In this document: positions 18,573 through 27,600 of the stretch, piece by piece
Position numbering within the stretch: position 1 is the first letter of the stretch
Layout of the letters: every line of letters starts with the position of its first letter
Virus record (IMG/VR): IMGVR_UViG_3300046368_001160
Coordinates: 1 to 61,581 of that record
Reading direction: 5' to 3' (one strand)
DNA: 61,581 nucleotides
Origin: a virus
Translations under genes and position numbers: made by a program
Notes under the pieces: model-generated
What the model saw: the letters and a program-made list of their open reading frames with translations, nothing else
What the model was told of the DNA's origin: nothing
Database searches by the model: none

Positions 18573-18803
18573 CTACCTAAATGATGGTTTAGAACGAGGA
18601 GAAGCAGATGTTTTTGCTTTTGCTTGTTGAGCTTTTACTTGCTCGTTCTCTTTGGTTTTTACATCCAACAATTTTCGTGAGTAAAACCTACGCAGATAAA
18701 TCGGCATATTGTATACGATGCTTTGATTAAAAGCACCTTCACTATAATAACAGAGATTAAAAATCTCTTCGTGTAAACCTATTCTATACTCCGGTGGAAG
18801 GGT
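18573..18803 (-). CDS. Start-less 76-codon ORF, +1 frame extension of the gp26-like gene
   Basis: This reading frame runs 76 codons from the end of the T7 run to the TAG at 18573-18575. It has no ATG, GTG or TTG before a Met at codon 33, and a TAG lies in the same frame only two codons upstream of the T run. The sequence is clearly protein-like: EEIFNLCYYSEGAFNQS, then YNMPIYLRRFYSRKL, then a Lys/Gln/Ala-rich tail. The NMPIYLRRFY type of motif is one I associate with small chaperone-like proteins encoded beside baseplate hub genes. Expression as a C-terminal extension of the gp26-like protein by ribosomal frameshifting best explains it. The fusion product would be about 371 aa. Spliced or independently initiated expression seems unlikely. 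Confidence 0.75.
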   Translation of the reverse strand, partial: TLPPEYRIGLHEEIFNLCYYSEGAFNQSIVYNMPIYLRRFYSRKLLDVKTKENEQVKAQQAKAKTSASPRSKPSFR

Positions 18804-19689
18804 AAAAAAAGTCGACCCCTAATGGGATCGTCATCCTTTCAGTATAACCGGTGTCTTCCGATTCAAAGTTAAATGTCATATCTAAATCAGGAGTATTTTC
18901 CTTGATATGTTCACGAAATGCCAAACTATCACGTGCAAGCAATTCTTTATCTACAAAACTTTTGATTCTAGCACGATCATCGTCTCCGTCTAATGCTTTA
19001 ATTACATACTTTAAACGAGTTGTAACTTCTGATGTTTGGTTCTTGTTCTTTGTAAACTTTTTCATTCCTTTGAGTTCTGCATCAATTGCTTGTTCATCTG
19101 AATGAGTAAGTAACTTCCAATGAACTACTCGTTCACTATGAGGAAGTGTATATTCAAAAATATTATCACCACGTGTATAACTTTCAAAATTTAATTCTCG
19201 TGGGTCTAATTTAGTAAGATCAATTGTATCTTCTACATCGTCACCAGTTGATGGGTCTTTAAACTTAATTTTATAGTCTTTACCATACGCAAGAACACGT
19301 GCAGCGATGAAAATTGCGTTTTTATCACCAACTAAAATATCATCTAGTTTAACACCAGGAGAAATAATAAGTTGTTCAAGCAATTTATCTAAAACGATTC
19401 CTTTTTTAATAAGATTTTGACTTGTTAAAATGTCTTCTTCTTTTGCAGTCATGTACTTGATGTCTACTCGACCACTTGCAAGTGGTGAAGATTGATCATA
19501 AAACCACCCTTTACTTGGTAAATCTACAACTTCACTTGGATATTCTGTTTTTTGAACAGTGTCAGTTTGTTGTTTAAGTACATTTGCATCAGTGGTTCTG
19601 ACGTTTTGTGTTTCAGATGCGGTTGGTCCATCACTTTTCATTGCCTGACGAACTTCGTCTGGGATTTTAATACTATCTTCGTTTTCCAT
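18784..19689 (-). CDS. Baseplate hub / tail assembly chaperone, gp26-like
   Basis: This 301-residue protein has the pattern of the T4 gp26 base plate family: VVDLPSKGWFY near residue 55, YMTAKEEDILTSQNLIKKG, then LVGDKNAIFIAARVLAYGKDY. T4 gp26 is about 208 residues. The N-terminal 45 residues are polar and probably disordered. The gene ends GVDFFYPSTGV. The two Phe codons lie on a run of seven T that could shift ribosomes into the next frame. It stands immediately upstream of the tape measure region, as tail assembly chaperones do. The start is an ATG behind AAAAAGG. In lambda-type phages the frameshifted chaperone binds the tape measure; I infer the same division of labour here. Confidence 0.75.
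   Translation of the reverse strand: MENEDSIKIPDEVRQAMKSDGPTASETQNVRTTDANVLKQQTDTVQKTEYPSEVVDLPSKGWFYDQSSPLASGRVDIKYMTAKEEDILTSQNLIKKGIVLDKLLEQLIISPGVKLDDILVGDKNAIFIAARVLAYGKDYKIKFKDPSTGDDVEDTIDLTKLDPRELNFESYTRGDNIFEYTLPHSERVVHWKLLTHSDEQAIDAELKGMKKFTKNKNQTSEVTTRLKYVIKALDGDDDRARIKSFVDKELLARDSLAFREHIKENTPDLDMTFNFESEDTGYTERMTIPLGVDFFYPSTGV
18804..18810 (-). promoter_or_regulatory. Candidate programmed frameshift slip site (T7)
   Basis: On the minus strand the end of the gp26-like gene reads GAC TTT TTT TAC, giving a homopolymer of seven T. A Phe tRNA on the second TTT can re-pair one base forward. Reading then continues ACC CTT CCA CCG into the 76-codon ORF without a stop. A -2 slip gives the same frame. 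A -1 slip would hit TAG after eight codons. Confidence 0.65.
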
Positions 19690-19779
19690 AAAATTATAAC
19701 CTTTTTAAAATATTAGTATAATATATACCAATATATATACATATTCAAGAACAAAAATTTTTGAACGAAAAGTAGATAA
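19690..19779 (-). other. AT-rich leader before the gp26-like gene
   Basis: This is a 90-bp gap with no ORF. It contains a degenerate copy of the late element (GTATATATTATAC) about 30-45 nt before the gene and AAAAAGG close to the ATG. No hairpin terminator was seen. Confidence 0.4.
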
Positions 19780-20121
19780 TTAAATGTCAGCAAGAGCAAA
19801 ACTTAGTATTTTCTTATGGTCTTTGTAACTGAAAAACTCACTATCTTTTCTACCCTTCCAAGTCTTGTTCGCAGTTACACCAAGTTTCATATCATTAAAA
19901 ACTATCTTTTTACCACTTCCGGTTTGAAATACCATTCTTCCTGCGTTATCGTCAATGTCATAATTTCGCAGAAATTTTCCTCCTTTTACTTGTTGAAGTA
20001 AGAACTTGGCAAGTTTGGCATATGCACCACTTAGACCTTCTAATTGTAGTTCACTTTGAGTATCTTGTTTTATTTCTTCAAAGATATCGAGTATTTGATT
20101 TTTAAGTTTGTCAGATTTCAT
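19780..20121 (-). CDS. Hypothetical protein, 113 aa, in the tail cluster
   Basis: This gene encodes 113 residues from the ATG at 20121; an upstream in-frame start would add nine residues of AT-rich leader. The N-terminal half is helical and charged (LDIFEEIKQDTQSELQ). The C-terminal half is probably beta-rich and carries a Gly-Ser-Gly-Lys turn. No recognised family, signal or membrane segment was found. It is flanked by a terminator/promoter junction upstream and by the gp26-like gene downstream, so it is an independently transcribed tail-region gene. There is no Shine-Dalgarno sequence. The TATATTTAT element ends only 7 nt before the ATG, which suggests a leaderless transcript. Function unknown; a minor tail or assembly factor is likely by context. 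Confidence 0.65.
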   Translation of the reverse strand: MKSDKLKNQILDIFEEIKQDTQSELQLEGLSGAYAKLAKFLLQQVKGGKFLRNYDIDDNAGRMVFQTGSGKKIVFNDMKLGVTANKTWKGRKDSEFFSYKDHKKILSFALADI

Positions 20122-20128
20122 TGTATTA

Positions 20129-20138
20129 ATAAATATAT
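20129..20138 (-). promoter_or_regulatory. Putative late promoter element (ATATATTTAT)
   Basis: This element reads ATATATTTAT on the minus strand. It begins 8 nt after the terminator hairpin that closes the tail tube unit and ends 7 nt before the next ATG. The hairpin leaves little room for a -35 box, which suggests a promoter with a -10-like element only. Confidence 0.55.
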
Positions 20139-20146
20139 ACAAAAAC

Positions 20147-20174
20147 AAAAAAACTCCCCGAAGGGAGTTTTTTT
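20147..20174 (-). terminator. Intrinsic terminator after the tail tube gene
   Basis: A perfect stem AAACTCCC/GGGAGTTT with a short CGAA loop is flanked by A and T runs. On the minus strand it ends in at least seven T. It lies 28 nt after the tube stop codon. Confidence 0.9.
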
Positions 20175-20201
20175 AAATACAACCGAGTTATTAAGTTCTT
20201 C

Positions 20202-20693
20202 TTAGTATTGAAGAATTGCGTAGTCATACGCAACAGTCAAGTTAACATTCAAAGGATCACCTGTTGACCAGTCTAATGTACCGAAGTCAACTGCGGTACA
20301 AAAAGCACCCTTGATTGTCCACTCTTCAACCTTATCACCGACAGGACCAAGTAGATTAATTGTCATGTCTTTCTTGTAGAAGTCGGCATAACCATTTCTA
20401 CCAGTTACTGACTCGTGTGAGAGACGTATCCATTCCATTGCACCTTGAGCGGCACTTGGAACAACTGGATCATAAAGTGTCATCGTGATATCTTGCCATT
20501 CTGCTTTACCACCACGTAGTTTTCTTTTAATATTAATATGATCGATTGTTACTGGATCTATATTAAGATTAGGACGTGTTACAGACTTAATTAGATATGC
20601 GGGTAATCCGTCCATATACATAATGAATCTGTTTGCTGTTTTTGGTTCGAATGCCGTAAAGAACATTTCGTTTACATCTATTACTTCTGCCAT
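20202..20693 (-). CDS. Tail tube protein (gp19-like)
   Basis: Hexamers of this protein stack to form the inner tail tube through which DNA passes. The 163 residues match the T4 gp19 size and pattern: an N-terminal FEPKTANRFIMYMDG, a central RKLRGGKAEWQDITMTLYD, and a closing beta strand region (LDWSTGDPLNVNLTVAYD). There is no signal or membrane segment. The start is the ATG at 20693 with GGAGAAA 9 nt upstream. Two TATATTTAT-type elements lie 39 and 89 nt before the ATG, and a strong terminator follows, so the gene forms its own highly expressed unit, as expected for a major virion protein. The sheath gene is upstream in the same region, as in T4 (18-19). Confidence 0.92.
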   Translation of the reverse strand: MAEVIDVNEMFFTAFEPKTANRFIMYMDGLPAYLIKSVTRPNLNIDPVTIDHINIKRKLRGGKAEWQDITMTLYDPVVPSAAQGAMEWIRLSHESVTGRNGYADFYKKDMTINLLGPVGDKVEEWTIKGAFCTAVDFGTLDWSTGDPLNVNLTVAYDYAILQY

Positions 20694-20732
20694 TGTTTAT
20701 TTCTCCAAATTTTTAGGTTGTAACTTATTTTA

Positions 20733-20741
20733 ATAAATATC
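20733..20741 (-). promoter_or_regulatory. Putative late promoter element upstream of the tail tube gene
   Basis: This element reads GATATTTAT on the minus strand and ends 39 nt before the tube ATG. The gene has a normal Shine-Dalgarno sequence in the intervening leader. Confidence 0.5.
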
Positions 20742-20782
20742 GGTTTGATTTTTGAAAAGTTGTTTTTTTGTAAAACACATTA

Positions 20783-20791
20783 ATAAATATC
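20783..20791 (-). promoter_or_regulatory. Second putative late element upstream of the tail tube gene
   Basis: This element also reads GATATTTAT and lies 50 bp upstream of the first copy. Tandem copies before the tube gene would fit high late expression. Confidence 0.4.
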
Positions 20792-20811
20792 CATTTAAAT
20801 AAAAAATATAT

Positions 20812-21519
20812 TTATTTATTTTTATCTTTAGTTAGTTTTTTTCCAACTATTTTTGCTGAACCATATAATACTGCCCCTATAAACTGCATATGTTGTGGTC
20901 CTGGCCAAGGAAATGATAAACCTATCATACCCGTTGCAAACAATGTCAGCAATGCCATTCCTTCTGGTCCAGCAAATAACTTTGATAATGTGAATCCCCC
21001 ACCGAGAGCCATAATCATGTCTCCCATATCAAAGTCATAATCTGCATTTCCTGTGAATGTCATATTTAACCAAATATAAACGAGTATACCAGCAACTGCT
21101 AATCCCGCTATTTTCTTGGTTCGTGGGTGCTTTGCTAGAAATGCGTCTAAATCTTTGAGTTTTTCTTCCGTCCACTTTCCCACCTTAGTGCTTGCTACAT
21201 ATTCACCAATTGCTTTTATTACTTCTTTATATGCTTTAAATCCTTTCTTAACAAGTTTGAACAGATACTCCATGCTGAACTTGATTTTTGCAAAGAACTT
21301 GAAAACAACCTTATCCATAAACAACTTAACCAAGTCTTTTAATTTTACGGAAAGCTTTCCTTTTAAATCTTTTATGAATCCCCATACTTTCTTCAACTTA
21401 CCTGGTATTATTATTTCGTTTATTAGTTGAGTAGTTTCCGTTAGTTTATGTTCGTTTACAAACGACACAAATTCATCGTACTGAATTTCAATTACTATAT
21501 CTGTTAAACTTTGATTCAT
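20812..21519 (-). CDS. Predicted membrane-associated protein, 235 aa
   Basis: This gene encodes 235 residues from the ATG at 21519; a non-preferred upstream start adds eight. Residues 1-135 are Lys-rich amphipathic helices (KLKDLVKLFMDKVV, then LFKLVKKGFKAYKEV). A hydrophobic segment near 138-158 (IAGLAVAGILVYIWLNM) and two weaker ones (about 170-190 and 195-215) suggest a C-terminal membrane hairpin or triple span. No family is recognised. It is transcribed alone, between a terminator and the tube unit, from an element only 6 nt before the ATG. Possible roles are a virion pilot or channel protein, or a holin-like factor, but neither is supported by a diagnostic motif. Confidence 0.65.
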   Translation of the reverse strand: MNQSLTDIVIEIQYDEFVSFVNEHKLTETTQLINEIIIPGKLKKVWGFIKDLKGKLSVKLKDLVKLFMDKVVFKFFAKIKFSMEYLFKLVKKGFKAYKEVIKAIGEYVASTKVGKWTEEKLKDLDAFLAKHPRTKKIAGLAVAGILVYIWLNMTFTGNADYDFDMGDMIMALGGGFTLSKLFAGPEGMALLTLFATGMIGLSFPWPGPQHMQFIGAVLYGSAKIVGKKLTKDKNK

Positions 21520-21525
21520 TCTACT

Positions 21526-21535
21526 ATAAATATAT
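21526..21535 (-). promoter_or_regulatory. Putative late promoter element (ATATATTTAT)
   Basis: This element reads ATATATTTAT on the minus strand. It lies 7 nt after the sheath terminator hairpin and 6 nt before the ATG at 21519. Confidence 0.55.
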
Positions 21536-21541
21536 ATCCAC

Positions 21542-21572
21542 AAAAAAACCCTTCCGTAGAAGGGTTTTTTTA
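21542..21572 (-). terminator. Intrinsic terminator after the tail sheath gene
   Basis: The stem ACCCTTC/GAAGGGT with a CGTA loop is flanked by A7 and T7, extending the pairing. It lies 22 nt after the sheath stop codon. Confidence 0.9.
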
Positions 21573-21593
21573 TTTTAAGTTATTATTTAATTC

Positions 21594-24266
21594 TTACCCA
21601 AAAGCGGCACCGGTTGCTTGTAAGTTAAAATCAAGTATGATAAACTCAACTGCACGTGCTGGTTGCAAGAATATTTGTCCATAAAGGATGTTTCTGTCAA
21701 TCAAGTCAGGTGTGTTGTTTGATTCGTCCATGATAACATTGAACGCATACAAACCTTGACGTTGTTGAACTGCTTCCAAATAAGGATTAACGATTGCCAA
21801 GAACTTGTTACGAGTAGCAGCGGTATTTTGTTCAAATAACAAATAACGTGATGTACTTGCGATAAACTTCTTGAGAGTGATCAACAAACGTCTAACATTG
21901 ATTCTATCAAGTGCAGATGATCTTCTTTGAAGAGTCTTTTGACCGAATGCTACGATTCCTTGACCAGGAAACTGAGCAATAGGGTTAACCTTACCTTCAT
22001 AAAGAGTATCTCTTTCTGCGAATGTAAGACGATCAAGCACACTTACTGCTCCTTCAAGACCACCACGATTTAAACCGGCAGGTGCAAACCACTCAGCAGC
22101 GGTTTTATCATTGGAAGCATAAACTGCTGGCATAATAGCACTTGGTGGGAAAGGTTGAAGTGCGTTAGTCGCAGGATCAATAATTTTAACCCAAGGATAA
22201 TATGTCGCAGCGTAATTACTATCAATAGTTGATGCTTGTAATACTGCTTCATCTACCAATCCAGGTTGTCCATTTGCTTGAACACAATCAAGAATGTAAA
22301 AACAATCTTCACGTGTTTCACACAAATCAACACCCATGTTAATAACACTTCTGTGTAAGTCCAATGTAAGTCCAGGTGTTACAAGCAAGTTAATATCGAA
22401 CTCGTCTTGGTTGCTAAGTGCTTTAAATGCTCGTTCGTAACCTTGTGTACCTGATGTGAATCGTTTACTACAATCCATTCCCTGTACATTGTCAGCACGG
22501 ATATCGTCACCAAGAAGAACTGGTAAAACAGGAGAATCTCCATCTTCACCACCTTGAAATCCTATTAAGAATCTACGATGACCACGTGCATCTGCTTCTT
22601 CACTTGCACTTGATGGTACACTTGGAATAGGAACAAATGTTTCAGTTTCAATAACTCCGTCAATATCTTTGTGAATAGTTCCAGGTTGATCCATGTAAAA
22701 TCCAACACCAGCGAATCCGGAATTTTCAGGAATTGGAGAAAATAACTCGATTGTATCTTTACTCCACTCAGGAATCTTAAGAACTCCGTCTGGTGAATCT
22801 TCATTGAATACTGCACCACAGAAGTATCTTTTTGGTACACGTGAGTATTGAGATGCATATGAGTATTTAGGTTCTGGTAAATCCAAAACTCCGATTGGGC
22901 ATTGATAAGCAGCGTGTCCGTAAGGCATACATTGCGTAGGAGCAATACTTTGCTTTGGCATTTCAACACGAATCCAATCACTTCCATTTACATAATCACC
23001 ACGTTCAATAATTTTACCCATTTCATTGATGTATGTATAACGATCACCAATAACACGTGGAAGGTATCTAGCACTCAATGGATCAAGAGTTACATCTCTG
23101 AAATCTTCTATGACATCTTGAGTTTTATCATTATCACCGAAACCACGAACAACGACACTAAATGAACCGTACTCAGTTCCGTCAAGTGTACCTGGAGTTT
23201 TAACATTGTAAATACCAACTTTAACTTCACGATTAGCCGAACCACCAAAACTGCGAGTATGAAATCTAAATAGTTCGTATCTTGAACCACTGATTTCTTG
23301 TGACATTACATATGGAGTGGAAGCAGGACGACAAGCGTGTTCACCTTTTCCAGCACCATCATATGCAGGATACTGATAATCTGTATCTTGGTAGTTAAGA
23401 TATCCATCCCCATCTGCATCTTCTAATTGAGAAGAAAAGTTCAAGAAGTCATCGTTCATTTCAATTGAAATTTTGTACTTTGCAGCCACACCACCGTCAG
23501 CAACAGGTTTCATAAGATTGAAGATTTCTGTTTGTGTACTTTCAAAGTATGAATCAAAGTACGCAGGTTTAACATTTCTTTGTGGTGCTCTTCCGAAAAT
23601 ATTTTGTAAACTATTAGGAGATGCTGGATCAATACTAAATGTAAACGAACCAAGTTCAGTTGGTTCAAGTTCATTGTTGCTTGTTGCACTATCTTGTTCG
23701 TTGAAAACTTGTCTTAGTACTAACTGACCTGTTGTGTTCTCACTGCTAAGTTCAAGTTCAGTAACTTGGTTTCCGTCTGAATCTTGTAAATATGATCCGT
23801 AGAATCCAATACTTGTTTGTCTTGGTGATGCCAAGTTTGGTTTTAGAATTAACGAACCATCGTTATTTTTTTCTTTTAAAGTATTTGCCAATACACCAAT
23901 TACTGCTTCTTTTGGAATGTCACCTTCTGCAATATCTGACTGATCAAGACTTGCGGTAACAAACTCTGCTTTAATCGCAAGTGCTTGTAAATTATACCAC
24001 CCTTCAAGAGCACCAGTTCTCACAATTGTGACAACTCCTTGTTGTAGAAGATATTCACGTGCGGTGAATGGTTGGTAATAAATACCTTGTGGAACACCAA
24101 ACAGTGCTTCTAATTCGTTAATACTTGTTACAACGGTTGGTGAATATGCTGGACCTTTTGTGAAAGGACCTACAATCGCACCACCTATTGCCGAAATTCC
24201 TTCAACCAAGAAAGTTGAATCTATTTCATTGGTGAATACTGCCGGACTTACTATACGTTCTGCCAT
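21594..24266 (-). CDS. Contractile tail sheath protein (gp18-like)
   Basis: This protein polymerises around the tube and contracts to drive infection. It has 890 residues (T4 gp18 has 659). The N-terminus, SPAVFTNEIDSTFLVEG, then IGGAIVGPFTKGPAYSPT, is the standard sheath handle region. The C-terminal domain contains PIAQFPGQGIVAFGQKTLQ and NVRRLLITLKKFIASTSRYL, then FEQNT and a final beta strand ending DFNLQATGAAFG, the conserved sheath core that interlocks subunits. The extra length lies in the middle (about residues 150-600), which would form outward-facing domains. SD AGGAGAAA precedes the ATG at 24266. It forms its own unit between a promoter-like element and a strong terminator. Confidence 0.95.
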   Translation of the reverse strand: MAERIVSPAVFTNEIDSTFLVEGISAIGGAIVGPFTKGPAYSPTVVTSINELEALFGVPQGIYYQPFTAREYLLQQGVVTIVRTGALEGWYNLQALAIKAEFVTASLDQSDIAEGDIPKEAVIGVLANTLKEKNNDGSLILKPNLASPRQTSIGFYGSYLQDSDGNQVTELELSSENTTGQLVLRQVFNEQDSATSNNELEPTELGSFTFSIDPASPNSLQNIFGRAPQRNVKPAYFDSYFESTQTEIFNLMKPVADGGVAAKYKISIEMNDDFLNFSSQLEDADGDGYLNYQDTDYQYPAYDGAGKGEHACRPASTPYVMSQEISGSRYELFRFHTRSFGGSANREVKVGIYNVKTPGTLDGTEYGSFSVVVRGFGDNDKTQDVIEDFRDVTLDPLSARYLPRVIGDRYTYINEMGKIIERGDYVNGSDWIRVEMPKQSIAPTQCMPYGHAAYQCPIGVLDLPEPKYSYASQYSRVPKRYFCGAVFNEDSPDGVLKIPEWSKDTIELFSPIPENSGFAGVGFYMDQPGTIHKDIDGVIETETFVPIPSVPSSASEEADARGHRRFLIGFQGGEDGDSPVLPVLLGDDIRADNVQGMDCSKRFTSGTQGYERAFKALSNQDEFDINLLVTPGLTLDLHRSVINMGVDLCETREDCFYILDCVQANGQPGLVDEAVLQASTIDSNYAATYYPWVKIIDPATNALQPFPPSAIMPAVYASNDKTAAEWFAPAGLNRGGLEGAVSVLDRLTFAERDTLYEGKVNPIAQFPGQGIVAFGQKTLQRRSSALDRINVRRLLITLKKFIASTSRYLLFEQNTAATRNKFLAIVNPYLEAVQQRQGLYAFNVIMDESNNTPDLIDRNILYGQIFLQPARAVEFIILDFNLQATGAAFG

Positions 24267-24320
24267 CTTTGGGTTTCTCCTATATTGAGTTGTTAATGGT
24301 TAAAAAATGAAACTTTTAAA

Positions 24321-24330
24321 ATAAATATAG
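24321..24330 (-). promoter_or_regulatory. Putative late promoter element upstream of the tail sheath gene
   Basis: This element reads CTATATTTAT on the minus strand, 54 nt before the sheath ATG, in a 100-bp gap without an ORF. Confidence 0.5.
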
Positions 24331-24366
24331 TTAAAAAATTCCAAAATTTAATATTTATCTAAAATA

Positions 24367-24642
24367 CTAACTTTTAACATATATTCCAGAAGAAATATCT
24401 AAATCTCCTGCACCATACTTTTTTGTTAGTCTATCTGAAAATATAGTCTCTTTATTTTTAAATTGGATAAGTGACTCTTTATACTTTTTCTTGGTCTGTT
24501 TTACTGATTTTAGTTCAGCCTTTAAAGTAATTTCATTTACTGATAGTTCCCCCATTGACAAAAGAAGAGTTTGATATTCTGCATTTAACTCTACCAATTC
24601 GTTTTTTTCATCTTCGGTAATTTTACATTGATTATTTTCCAT
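24367..24642 (-). CDS. Small coiled-coil protein, 91 aa
   Basis: This gene encodes 91 residues from the ATG at 24642. Longer forms would need the TTG at 24669. The whole middle is a predicted coiled coil (KSVKQTKKKYKESLIQF), and it ends with LTKKYGAGDLDISSGIYV. Short coiled-coil proteins with a KYG-x-G-x-[IL]-[DN] ending are common in large phages, but their function is not established. There is no signal or membrane segment. It sits between the gp15-like tail completion gene and the sheath gene, 43 nt after the former's stop, so it is probably co-transcribed with the neck/tail completion genes. Confidence 0.65.
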   Translation of the reverse strand: MENNQCKITEDEKNELVELNAEYQTLLLSMGELSVNEITLKAELKSVKQTKKKYKESLIQFKNKETIFSDRLTKKYGAGDLDISSGIYVKS

Positions 24643-24685
24643 AAGCTTATGGTAACAAATAAATTCCAATTATTCAATGATAATG

Positions 24686-27600
24686 TTAAATTGTTTCACA
24701 AATATTGATTTCAATGCGTTTTATTCTTTTATGTGGAACACTGTAATAATATTCTTCGTTGAAACTACCTATCAATGGTAAAGTGTAAGAATCAGTCTCG
24801 TAATCAGAAAACTGAATTGTTGCATTATAGCATAGTTCTTCATCCGATATTAAAAATACCGACTGCTGGTCTGTTGATATTTCGTCACCACTTGTATATT
24901 CAATAATAGTTGGATTTAAATCTCCGTTTAAATCATCTTGAGTTAGAGTATATGGATTGGAATCATCTGAAACTGAAACTAGATATAGTTTTACTTGTAA
25001 CGGTTCTGTTGTGATAGTTTCAGTTTGAGTTTCAGTCGGAGTTGGAGTTGGTGTTTGCTCAGGAGTTGGTGTCTCGGTTTGAGTTGGAGTTGGTGTTTCG
25101 GTTGGAGTTTCTGTTTGAGTTGGAGTTGGTGTTTCGGTTGGAGTTTCTGTTTGAGTTGGAGTTGGTGTTTGCTCAGGAGTTTGAGTTTCGGTTGGAGTTG
25201 GAGTTGGTGTTTGCTCAGGAGTTTGAGTTTCGGTTGGAGTTGGAGTTGGAGTTTGCTCAGGAGTTGGTGTTTCGGTTGGGGGTGGTGTTTCAGTTGGGGA
25301 TGGTGTTGGAACTGAAGTATCGATTATTAAAATCTCAATGCTTACGTTTTTCCACTCATTTCTTCCAGTACTTGAACCCGCCAACTCTAATGTAAAAGTT
25401 TCAATCCCCTCAGACTTAAAATCTTCGATTGGTATAAAAGAAACAGATGCTGTTCCGTCTTCATCAATTATAAAACTACCAACTAAGTCCGACACTCCAA
25501 GGTCACCTCTATTTGTAACTATGTAACTTACATCTGTTCCGGTGGGAACATTTACAGTTCTTAATGTTATTGTAACTTCAGAACCTTCATCTATCTCCAA
25601 AGAAGAGGTCACGAGTTCATAGACGGGTGGAACAGATGTATCTTTTATTTCGACAGAAATTCTATTATTTTGCCATTGATTACCTCCTATACTTGAACTT
25701 ATAAGTTCTAGTGTGAGTGTTTCTGTACCCTCTGTTTTAAAGTCCTCTATTGGTGAAAATGTAATAGAGGTGTTGCCATTGTCGGATACAATAAATTCAC
25801 CAATAAAACTTTTACCGAAATCATCTGGATTTGACATTGCATAACCTACTCTAGTCCCACTTGGAACATTAATTGTCGCAAGTGTAACGACTAAAGCATC
25901 TCCTTCATTTATTGTGTCAGTTGAGGTTTCTAACTTATATTGTGGAATTGGAGTCGGAGTTGGTGTTTTCTCAGGAGTCGGAGTTGGTGTCGGTGTATCA
26001 GTTTGAGTTGGTGTAGGTGTATCAGTTTGAGTTGGTGTATCAGTTGGAGTCGGAGTTGGTGTTTTCTCAGGAGTCGGAGTTGGTGTCTGCTCAGGAGTTG
26101 GAGTTGGTGTTTGTTCGGGAGTTGGAGTTTCAGTTGGTGTCTCAGTTGGAGTTGGTGTATCAGTTGGAGTCGGAGTTGGTGTTTTCTCAGGAGTCGGAGT
26201 TGGTGTTTTCTCAGGAGTCGGAGTTGGTGTCGGTGTATCAGTTTGAGTTGGTGTATCAGTTTGAGTTGGTGTATCAGTTGGAGTCGGAGTTGGAACTGAT
26301 GTATCATTTATGGTAATTGTAATGCTTTCATTTTTCCATTCATCACGTCCTGTGCTTGAACCAGCGAGTTCCATTGTGAAAGTTTCTTCATCTTCTAAAA
26401 GATAATCTGCTATTGGAGCAAATGTTACACTTGCAGTTTTATCGTTTCCAACTGTGAATGTTCCTAGTGGTTTCTCAACTCCTAAGTCTTCTATATTTGT
26501 AAGAACATAAGTAACTTCTGTTCCAATTGGTACATTTGTTGTTTTTAAAGTTATTGTAACTGAATCACCTTCATCAACTTCTAAAGCAGATGATTCAAGT
26601 GTATAAGTTGGAGGAGTTGAAGAATCAACGATTGTAACTGAAACACTTGTGTTTCTCCATTGTTCTCCGTTGATGCTTGAATCTATCAAAGTCAAAGTTA
26701 GAATCTCAGTTCCTTCAATTTGATAATCTTCTTGTGGTGTGATTTTTAAAGTTGTTTCTCCTGTTTCTGATACTTCGAATTCTCCGATTGGTGTAAGATT
26801 TGCAAAGTCATCTGGATGAGTTATTGCATAACTTACTAAAGTACCGCTTGCAACATTAGTAGTTCTAAGTGTGATTGTAACTTCTTCTCCTTCATTGATT
26901 GTGTAAGGAGATGCTACGAGTTCATAAATTGGAACTGGAGTCGGTGTATCAGTCGGAGTATTTGTTGGTGTATCAGTTGGAGTATTTGTTGGTGTATCTG
27001 TTGAAGTTGGTGTCTGAGTTTCTGTTGGAGTCGGTGTATCAGTTGGAGTATTTGTTGGTGTATCTGTTGAAGTTGGTGTCTGAGTTTCTGTTGGAGTCGG
27101 TGTATCAGTTGGTGTATTTGTTGGTGTATCAGTTGGAGTATCTGTTGAAGTTGGTGTCTGAGTTTCTGTTGGAGTTGGTGTATCAGTTGGAGTATTTGTT
27201 GGTGTATCAGTTGGAGTATTTGTTGAAGTATCTGTTGAAGTTGGTGTCTGAGTTTCTGTTGGAGTCGGTGTATCAGTTGGAGTATTTGTTGGAGTATCTG
27301 TTAGAGTTGGTGTAGGTGTATCAGTCGGAGTATTTGTTGGAGTTGGTGTATCCGTTGGAGTATTTGTTGGAGTATCTGTTAGAGTTGGTGTAGGTGTGTT
27401 GGTTGGAGTTGGTGTTTTTTTTTCCCTTGGTGTGGGTGTTTCGTCATGCCGATGTGGACCACACGTCGGAGTTGGTGTCTCGGTTGGAATTGTTTGATCG
27501 GGAGTGGGAGTTGGAGTTTGCTCGGGAGTAGGAGTTGGTTGTTCAAGTGTAGGAGTTGGAGTTTGCTCTGGAGTAGGAGTTGGTTGTTCAAGTGTAGGAG

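Noticed and set aside
18533-18783. Apparent 250-bp non-coding gap between the small protein and gp26-like genes
   Set aside because: Most of it is the start-less 76-codon ORF best explained by frameshifting, so it is not a true gap.
25025-26316. Plus-strand ORFs rich in Trp/Ser/Cys or Leu/Glu/Val over the repeat tracts
   Set aside because: They are read-through of the ACTCCA-type repeats in other frames. Their composition is an artefact of the repeat, and all real neighbours are on the minus strand.
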